From: Odobenus rosmarus divergens | Taxonomy: Eukaryota > Chordata > Mammalia > Carnivora > Odobenidae | DNA length: 64,000 nucleotides | NCBI RefSeq assembly: GCF_000321225.1 | Contig: NW_004450480.1 | Coordinates: 1,693,025 to 1,757,024 of the forward strand | Reading direction: 5' to 3' | Shown: one piece after another, positions 57,080 through 64,000 of the stretch | Layout of the letters: each line of letters begins with the position of its first letter | Position numbering within the stretch: position 1 is the stretch's first letter | Made by a program: the position numbers and the translations under genes | The notes under the pieces: model-generated | What the model saw: only the letters and a program-made list of their open reading frames with translations | The model's database searches: none | Told to the model about the DNA's origin: nothing

Positions 57080-58295
57080 TAATGGGATTCTTTATCATCA
57101 TTAGATGATGAAATGGTAGTAAATAGGTTCGGACTTTTTAACAATAGTGTTTTGGAGCTGTTAAACATTAGAATGGACTCATTTATAAGCCATTTTAACA
57201 AACAACTATAGCAATTGAAAAGAAACAGAATATCAACATTAAACCCTAGAACCTCTGGCAAGGCAATCAGTGAATTTTTAGCTTGTTAACTTCTCAGAGT
57301 TCATCTTAGTTTAGCATATTATCAGTCTGACTGAGAAGCACCTAGACCTGAAATCCAGCCTTACCTCTGCTCACTAGGCAGCACCACTGGAGGTAGGGGC
57401 AGTATTTTCTCATCAACCAAAGGTACCATCCTTCATATAAGCCTATTAGTGAGACTGCACCAGTCCTAAGGGGGTTTATTCAAGCCTTTTAAAATCCAGT
57501 TGTCTGGGTAAGGCTTGTTTAAATTTTAAGTTCAAGACCAATGCAAACTACAGCAGTTCTGCTATAATATTTGTTTTGAAAATGTGATTTGTTAAAACAT
57601 GAATAATATACAGGGGAACAATTCAGCAAAATGTGAATTTTGCATTTGCATGTGTGTGATTTTGTCAGCAAGACACATTAGGTAAATGCAGGAAGTGCAC
57701 CCAGCTAAACCAGATCACATAGATATATACAAAATGCACACACAGGCATACCTTCAACCTCTGCTTCGGTTCACCACGTGTGTTACACACCACACCCATT
57801 CACATGTGGTGTTACAGCATTCCAGTCAGTTCCAGATAACACTGTTTCCACCATCTATAATAACTGATAAGCTGCACCCCTTCTAACACCAATTTCACTT
57901 CCATGAGCAAAATGTAGTTGTTGCTTTCATTGTGAAGTGTCCTGCTTATTGTCATATTGCTGTATTTCTTAAATGTGCACCATTATGCCATTGCTTTTAT
58001 TATGTTCCTTTTTTGTTTTTATTTTTATGCATCACTGTTTTTGAGTGTTGCACTCCTAACACTATTTTCCACATAAGCTTTGTGGTCTTTAATGCACGAA
58101 TTTGCATAATGTGATGATTTTTAAGAACTTCTGTGTTTCAATACAGCAGAACTCATGTATTTAGTTTCAGCCATGAAGAAGCCATACCACAAACATACTC
58201 CAAACCTAACATAGCAGAAATTATCACAAGGTAGAAAAGAAGACAAGGTGTATGTGTTACAGCAGGTATCTATCACCATTCCAATCTTGTGGGAG
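57080..58295. other. No confident feature
   Basis: Around 57745 the text 'acacaggcataccttcaacc' slightly recalls a Tigger-type terminal region, but the rest does not follow. Otherwise unassigned. Confidence 0.4.
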
Positions 58296-58299
58296 TAGG

Positions 58300-58735
58300 A
58301 AGGAGAATGTTCTCTCCCTCTCCCTCCCTCCATTCCTCCCTTCATCCAAAGTCCTACTCATTCTTCAAAACCTCTTTGCTGCCATAGGACTATACTCAAG
58401 GCTCTTTCTTGGCCTTTATCCCTTCTGCTTTATATGATGGTGAGACATGTGTGTCCTTCTTGTACTAGGGTCTCAGGGTAGAAACTCTATTTTCTGTTAC
58501 AACTTGTTTCAAGGTGTGAATCCTCAAGAAACACATTGTGTGAAATGGGGAGAGTGCATGCTACAAATAAAGGATCTAAGAGATCAACTTAGGTGAACCA
58601 GGATGAAAGTACATGTTAAAGAAAAATAAGTGTTGACGTTCAAAATCCAAGTGTGTTAAAACCTAACTACCAAGAACAGTGCTTGGATCATAGTATGTAC
58701 TCAAAATATTTGATGAAGGAATGAATGAATGGTTA
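58300..58735 (+). mobile_element. L2 3' region, sense, first copy
   Basis: A degraded L2 with a readable end: 'cagtgcttggatcatagtatgtactcaaaatatttgatg' and GAATGAATGAATGG. The upstream part ('cctactcattcttcaaaacc') is compatible with L2 but weaker. Confidence 0.62.
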
Positions 58736-58739
58736 TGAA

Positions 58740-59085
58740 GGCAATTGGTAGCCCATAGATCTGTTTAAATCATCTCAGTTCCCCCAAAGAACATGGAAAT
58801 TCAGAGATAATAAGAAAATCTTCAATAAATAATACTATATATTATGGTAGAGTCTTTTGCAAATAATGAAACAAGAATAATATTGAGGCAATTATTTTGG
58901 CTAGGAGGGACAGAAAAAGGAAACTATAAGAATTTTGTATAAATTATGCTTTTTTAAGAAAGTCCTTTCTCTAGAATTTGATCTTCATCTGAAAACAGAA
59001 GCATTACCTAAATAGTTTCTGATTTCCAGATAGTTGTACTTAAGCATTTAGGTATGTGTCAACAGTGAAGAATGATGTTAAATTA
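58740..59085. other. No recognised feature
   Basis: Spacer between two sense L2 elements. Confidence 0.4.
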
Positions 59086-59089
59086 AGCC

Positions 59090-59875
59090 CCAGTTGTGTT
59101 CCATCACAGTGCTACTGCTTAGAGCCTGGTTTGACCTTCCCTCCTCTCCCCACCAGATTCCTGCCATCATCTCCCTGCTCCATGCATATCTCCTGACAGC
59201 TTGCTCTCATGACAACACCCTTTATACATGACTTCTCAAAATGTTAGAGTAGCACAGGCTCCTCCCTGCTCAACATCCACCATCTTACTCCCTGCTCTGT
59301 CCACCATCTTACTCAGAGTAGAACACCAGTGACGAACCCCTTGTTGCTTTCTTCCTCCTTACCTCTCAGATCTGCCCCCACAGCTCTTACCCTCTGTCTT
59401 CCACCGCCAACTCTCACTTCTGTTCCAGCCTTAGCACTCGACAACCATGCTACATTCCAGAAGTACTTCCACATTGTTTTGTGCCCTGGCTGTTTCTTCT
59501 GCTTGGAACGTTATCACCACAGATATCAGATGGCTCCTTCCCTCACTTCCTTGGAATCTTCCCTCAGGTGACCCCTTCTTAATAATTCTTACCCAGACTA
59601 CATTATTTATAATGTGAACCTCACCCTCCCCTGGCCATTCACTTCCTTGGTCCTCTTTCCTTTTTCTTTTTCCGTACCAATTTCACTTTCTAACCTGCTG
59701 TGTAGTTTACTTTTTACCATATGTTAATTGCCTATCTTTCCCATTCTAAAACATAAACTCTGTAAGGGCAGGGATCTTTATTGTTTTATTTGTTTTGTTC
59801 ACTGATGACTTACTAGGCCTTAGGATAGTGTGAAGAATATTGTGGGTACTCAATAAATACTTTTGAATGTATGAG
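59090..59875 (+). mobile_element. L2 3' region, sense, second copy, about 0.8 kb
   Basis: 'gctgtttcttctgcttggaacg', 'cagatggctccttccctcacttccttgg', 'ttccctcaggtgacccc', 'ataaactctgtaagggcagggatc' and the end 'gtgggtactcaataaatacttttgaatg' follow the sense L2 3' region closely. The open frame at 59329-59571 falls in it and is not a gene. Confidence 0.85.
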
Positions 59876-60036
59876 ACCATTAATGAACATTTTACAAATC
59901 CTTCTACTGTTTCAGCTGTATATTTCTAATGATTTCAAGGTCCACTGACAACACAGCAGACTTAAAACTAGAAGCAAAATGATAAAATAGAAAGCAAAGG
60001 GCCTTTTTGTTTTTGTTGTTTGTTGCTTTTGTTTTT

Positions 60037-60219
60037 GTTTTTGTTTTTTTTTAATTTTATTTATTCATTCATGAGAGACAGAGGGAGAGAGAGAGAAGCA
60101 GAGGGAGAAGCAGGCTCCCAAGGAGCAGGGAGCCCGATGTGGGACTCGATCCCAGGACCCTGGGATCATGACCTGAGCCGAAGGCAGACGCTTAACCATC
60201 TGAGCCACCCAGGCGCCCC
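60037..60219 (-). mobile_element. SINEC, antisense, with 13-bp duplication
   Basis: TTTATTCATTCATGAGAGAC tail side, antisense body with GGGATCATGACCTGAGCC and a perfect head complement. TGCTTTTGTTTTT is at 60024-60036 and 60220-60232. The adjacent GTTTTT repeat belongs to the target region. Confidence 0.95.
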
Positions 60220-60239
60220 TGCTTTTGTTTTTTTTTAAC

Positions 60240-61475
60240 ATCCAAAGTTTCAAGTAAACCCAGACCTAATACTATAACTATAGTTTTGGTGATGAGGAAA
60301 CAAAAATTTTTGAATAAAAAATAAAAAACTCTGAGTGTTGTTAAGATAATATGTGGCAAGAACACATATAATATGTCTTCTAAAATTTGAATTAGTAGCA
60401 AATGCTCATTTTTATTTTTGATGTTTTTCTCTCACCATTCTAGTAAAGATAAAATGTATTGATCATAATAATATTGATTGACTTCTTTCAAAGGCGGAAG
60501 AAAAACTCTTAGCCTGTGTTTTTCTATTGGGATTGTGCTATTTAAAACAGTATGGCAGAAAAGCAAGTGAGCATGGCTGTTTAATTACAGTAGAACACGC
60601 TACCAATTCAACTATTGATTTTACTTCATTTGCCATTTTATAATATATTATGTACTTTTCAACCATTCTACATAATGTTCAGTATAGAATTTCATATTTA
60701 TAAATTCTTTTAAATATTTAATGCCTTCCCATTTAGGTTCTTAAATCAAATTATTTCTAATAGGCTAAAATAATCAGCATCACACTGAAAATTTAGGAAA
60801 GAGATATAGAGATAGATCAAACGTTATGATACGTAAGGAGTTTTAGGAAACACAAAACCATGTATCTGAATATTAAATGTGTCAAATTATATGTATTAAT
60901 TAGAATTTATGGGTTAATATAATAGAAACTCTAATGGTATGACTATAGGACAGCAGTATATAATGAAATGTAGTTCATATATGCAGGTAAGATGGAAAGT
61001 GAAATGTAAATTTATGTGATTTAATAAGGTGGTTATTGAACGATGTATAAAAATTGAACAAGAAAAAGCTTGGCTTTATTAGCATATGATGCAAATTATT
61101 TTAAAAATCTTGTTTGACACATAAATTATACTGCTATATGCAGAGATTCTAATTCTCTTGGACAACAGAGCCATGATATTTTAGAAAAGTAGTAAGATCA
61201 TTAACAAAAAACTAAAGATCAATATAGATGTTACATATATACATAAGTGTGGTATGCACATATGTGTGCATATTTTAGGGTATGTACTAAGCTGACAACC
61301 AGTGATGTTGTATCATAGTAAGTATTAAATGAACAAAACCGCCATACATAGCTAAGTATGTTGGCAAGGGACATTTAGTCATTTGTTAAAAGTGGCAAAG
61401 TGAAAGAAATATCTGAAACATATATTGCGGTGTTACTCAACACACCACTTTGGCCATGTCTGCCGGTTGTTTTCT
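60240..61475. other. AT-rich stretch without recognised features
   Basis: No gene or repeat signal that I trust. Confidence 0.4.
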
Positions 61476-61479
61476 TGAT

Positions 61480-62560
61480 CTATGAAGGCATTAAGGAATG
61501 ACCACTAGTGTTACTAGACCAAACGATGGCCGTATTGGGTGCCACCCTGGCGATCTAAGTTGCTAATGTACAATCCCATTCCAGAAGAGCTGTCACTGTA
61601 AAACCAGGTCAGCATGGCAGCAGAAATCTATAAATACCGTGCCCATGTCATATCCTATCATCTCTGGAAGGAGCACGCACCCTGTCTTTTTAAAAGAGGT
61701 TTCCATATGCTGTAGAAGACGTGCGTGATAAATTAAGCACTTCTTTCTAGACACTGAAAACATAATAGTGATATAATTAATTACAGTCATATTCTTGTTA
61801 AAATTGTGCAGAAAAATTACACCTTTTTCGATTAGCATGAAATATAAGTGTCAAATCTGTAATAAAACCCTGATCAATAAAACAATAATAATTGTGTTGT
61901 TAAAAGCGGACATTGAAAGGTGTTCATGGCAACATATTTTAAAGGTTAGAAACCCTTTTAAAATAAACGGATTTCATCTTTACACTATGTCATCTAAATC
62001 ATTACTGTGTTTGTGTATACAATTATAATCAGATGATAAATTGCAGCTATTGAATGGATTAAGTCTGCACTTCTTGACCTCATAAATCTGAGATTGTCAT
62101 AGCTTTAGAAAATGCTTGTGTAACAATCAGTTGATTACATGGCATGAGCAGCTGCGTGCATGTTAACTGGAAAATATGAAAGGGGAAGGGTAATGCAGAG
62201 TTCAGTGGCAGAAGTTTATAATGTATTTGACACTTCCTTTTTAACACTTTCAGACCCTCCCTTTGGAATGTGCCTTATATTTTAGTAGGTTTACACATTT
62301 AATAGAAGGATGTGAAGAAAGTTGACGCTAACAAAACGAGGTCCAACTGAAATGTCAGTGTTCATTAAGATTCCCTGAAAATATCCATTCATGTTAAATC
62401 ACCGTATTTTTGAAAGCCTTAACAGAGCATCATAAAGAGTATGGTGGTGAGAAATACTTCACAGTACGCTCTAATTAGTGATTTAGGAAAAAAAAAATCT
62501 TCAATCCAAAATGATAATCTGTGCCTAAGAGCGCCATGTCCAGTAGATACACAATGCCTC
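61480..62560. other. Repeat-free block with retained CpGs, candidate conserved element
   Basis: About 1.1 kb with no recognisable mobile element. CpGs are unusually kept for this AT-rich window: three within 61524-61552, GACGTGCGTG at 61718-61727, and GTTGACGCTAACAAAACGAG at 62321-62340. It also holds CTAATTAG at 62471-62478. Retained CpGs and absence of repeats are compatible with constraint, but nothing was aligned. Confidence 0.32.
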
Positions 62561-62564
62561 TTTG

Positions 62565-63635
62565 ACAAAACCACAATTTACATTTAAGAGAAGTGAATCA
62601 AAGGATGGGTAATGCTGTACATTTTTGAAAATTTCAAAAATATAAAAGTGACTCTCTCACCACTAATGAAAATAAAATCCTTAAAGTAACAATATACTAG
62701 TAGTTTTTGATGGAAGTTGATACCTGCACCTGCTATTTTATGCTTAATTCATGAGGCATTATGTGCGTTTTAGATCTTCTTAGGAGAATAGGCTTTAACT
62801 CAAATTTATCTATTTGTATATAGCTTCCACCCTCAAAAATTGATATAGAATATGACCCAATTTTGAAAATCTCCTATATTAAAATGGTATTAATCAAAGA
62901 TTCAAAGAGAATTAGATTATTAATAATGAAATATTTTCATTTACTTTAATTTTCTCAGATGAAAGGAGCTAAAGCAAGCTTTAAGCATTAGTTAGGAATT
63001 TACAGCCTACTTATAAAAGTGGCATTTTTCTCATTTTGCATAAAAAAGTTAGAGTATAGAATAGCTAAATAACTAATCCCAAGGGCACAACGAAAAGGGG
63101 AATGAGGGGCAGCTCAAAAGAAAATCCTCAATGTCCAGCTCCTAAGGAACAATTCCTTTTTTATAACCCCTATTTAATAACATTTAATGATTAAATTACC
63201 ATGAAAATAAAACATCTTGTTCCAAAGGCATTCTAGCATGGAAAAATAGAAGACAGTGATCTATGATATCCACTCAACTTCATTAAAACAAGCCTTATAA
63301 CAGATTAGACCCGGCATACTCCCACCTGTCTAGAGAGCTAGCCAGCATTCAGAAAGCTGTGTAAGGGAATGTCCACATCTCGACCCAAGATGGGATTCTT
63401 TGCCTCTACAAACCTGACCCAGATAGTTATTGATCACCAACAATTGCACAGATGTCTCATTTTGACTTCTGGCAACATAGCCACATAGATTGCTACTTCA
63501 TCTGATGTTGAAATTGACTGATTTGTGAGATGATGTCAAGGAGTCCCAAGTTGTAGACTGTTAACTTTGTTGACTCTGAAGAGCTGCTTTATATCACCTA
63601 ATCATAATGGTGAGGATAGGAGTGTCAGTATTTAC
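62565..63635. other. No recognised feature
   Basis: Repeat-poor continuation of the preceding block with no coding evidence. Confidence 0.4.
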
Positions 63636-63639
63636 ATTG

Positions 63640-63835
63640 GATAATTATGTCACGTCACTTCATCTTTCAAGCAGTCTGCAATGGAATTATCATTGTCCTC
63701 GACTACCAGATTAGAAAATTAAGGAATTAAGTGTATTGTCCAAGGTCACAGAGCTGGAAAGTGGTGTAGCCAGATGTAGAATCAGATCTTTAAACTTCCA
63801 GAACTCAGATTCTTAACCGCTGGGCAGTCCTACCT
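63640..63835 (-). mobile_element. MIR, antisense
   Basis: 'taccagattagaaaattaagg', 'gtattgtccaaggtcacagagctgg', 'gtggtgtagccagatgtagaatcag' and 'cttccagaactcagattcttaacc' follow antisense MIR. Confidence 0.85.
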
Positions 63836-64000
63836 CCAGGTTTTACATTTCCCAGCTCCAACTGATGTCCCAGAGTTGGGCTTCTGAATCTCAACAATCA
63901 GTGCCTCCCAACAGGCAGCTTAATTAGCTCCTCTGGTTTAAAAGTGACCATTTTAAAATTTTGTTCTAAAAGTGACCCATAGACCAGTATGACTGGTTTT

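Noticed and set aside
57740..57900. Possible Tigger/mariner terminus near 'caggcataccttc'
   Set aside because: Only about 15 bases fit and the rest does not follow any element I know.
1..64000. CRISPR arrays, operons, tRNA genes or prophage
   Set aside because: No regularly spaced short repeats with unique spacers, no ribosome-binding-site-led gene strings, and tRNA-like words are all SINE heads.

Overview
This window is nuclear DNA from a carnivoran mammal. It is AT-rich, has no operon-like gene packing, and is full of carnivore SINEs (tRNA-Lys-derived canSINEs, here called SINEC) together with L1, L2, MIR, hAT and LTR-like remnants. I count 21 SINEC copies. Several share a 3' half with a CCCACTCCCCCTGC block and a TGTGTTCC block, which I associate with non-canid caniforms (bears, pinnipeds, mustelids). 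I see no copy with the head typical of the dog-specific subfamily. My best guess is an arctoid carnivoran; the species cannot be read from this.

I find no protein-coding exon, tRNA, rRNA, known ncRNA gene or CpG island that I can defend. Almost every open frame of 60-180 codons is explained by repeats: SINEC translations, antisense L1, or pure microsatellite. The window therefore reads as a gene desert or the inside of a very long intron.

Layout: 1-4.7 kb is a nest of L1 fragments, SINEs, a large TTTC microsatellite and an LTR-like block. 4.7-7 kb has no recognised repeat. 7-8.7 kb is an old sense L1 split by two SINEs. 8.7-17 kb has scattered SINEs, MIRs and microsatellites. 17-25 kb is rich in ancient MIR, L2 and hAT remnants. 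25-31 kb holds an L1/HAL1-like fragment, a young antisense L1 3' end (27955-28398) with a perfect 17-bp target-site duplication, and a second hAT copy. 31.6-33.7 kb is an old sense L1 covering ORF1 and the start of ORF2. 34.2-35.5 kb is a serial SINE-then-L1 insertion at one site. 37.5-38.4 kb is an antisense L1 5' region. 40-48.7 kb is mostly repeat-poor and includes the best candidate regulatory blocks. 48.7-53.3 kb is a cluster of SINEs, an MER5A element, a possible decayed coding frame, a short L1 tail, an old L1 and an L2. 54.3-56.9 kb is a 2.6-kb antisense L1. 58.3-59.9 kb holds two L2 3' ends. 60.2-64 kb is again repeat-poor.

The elements do not form a pathway. The biology visible here is the history of retrotransposition, nested and serial insertions, internal SINE duplication and slow decay. 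I did not find evidence for an undescribed biological system. The most useful leads are repeat-poor blocks that may be conserved regulatory DNA, a 113-codon frame interrupted only by TGA, and several datable or polymorphic retrotransposon insertions.
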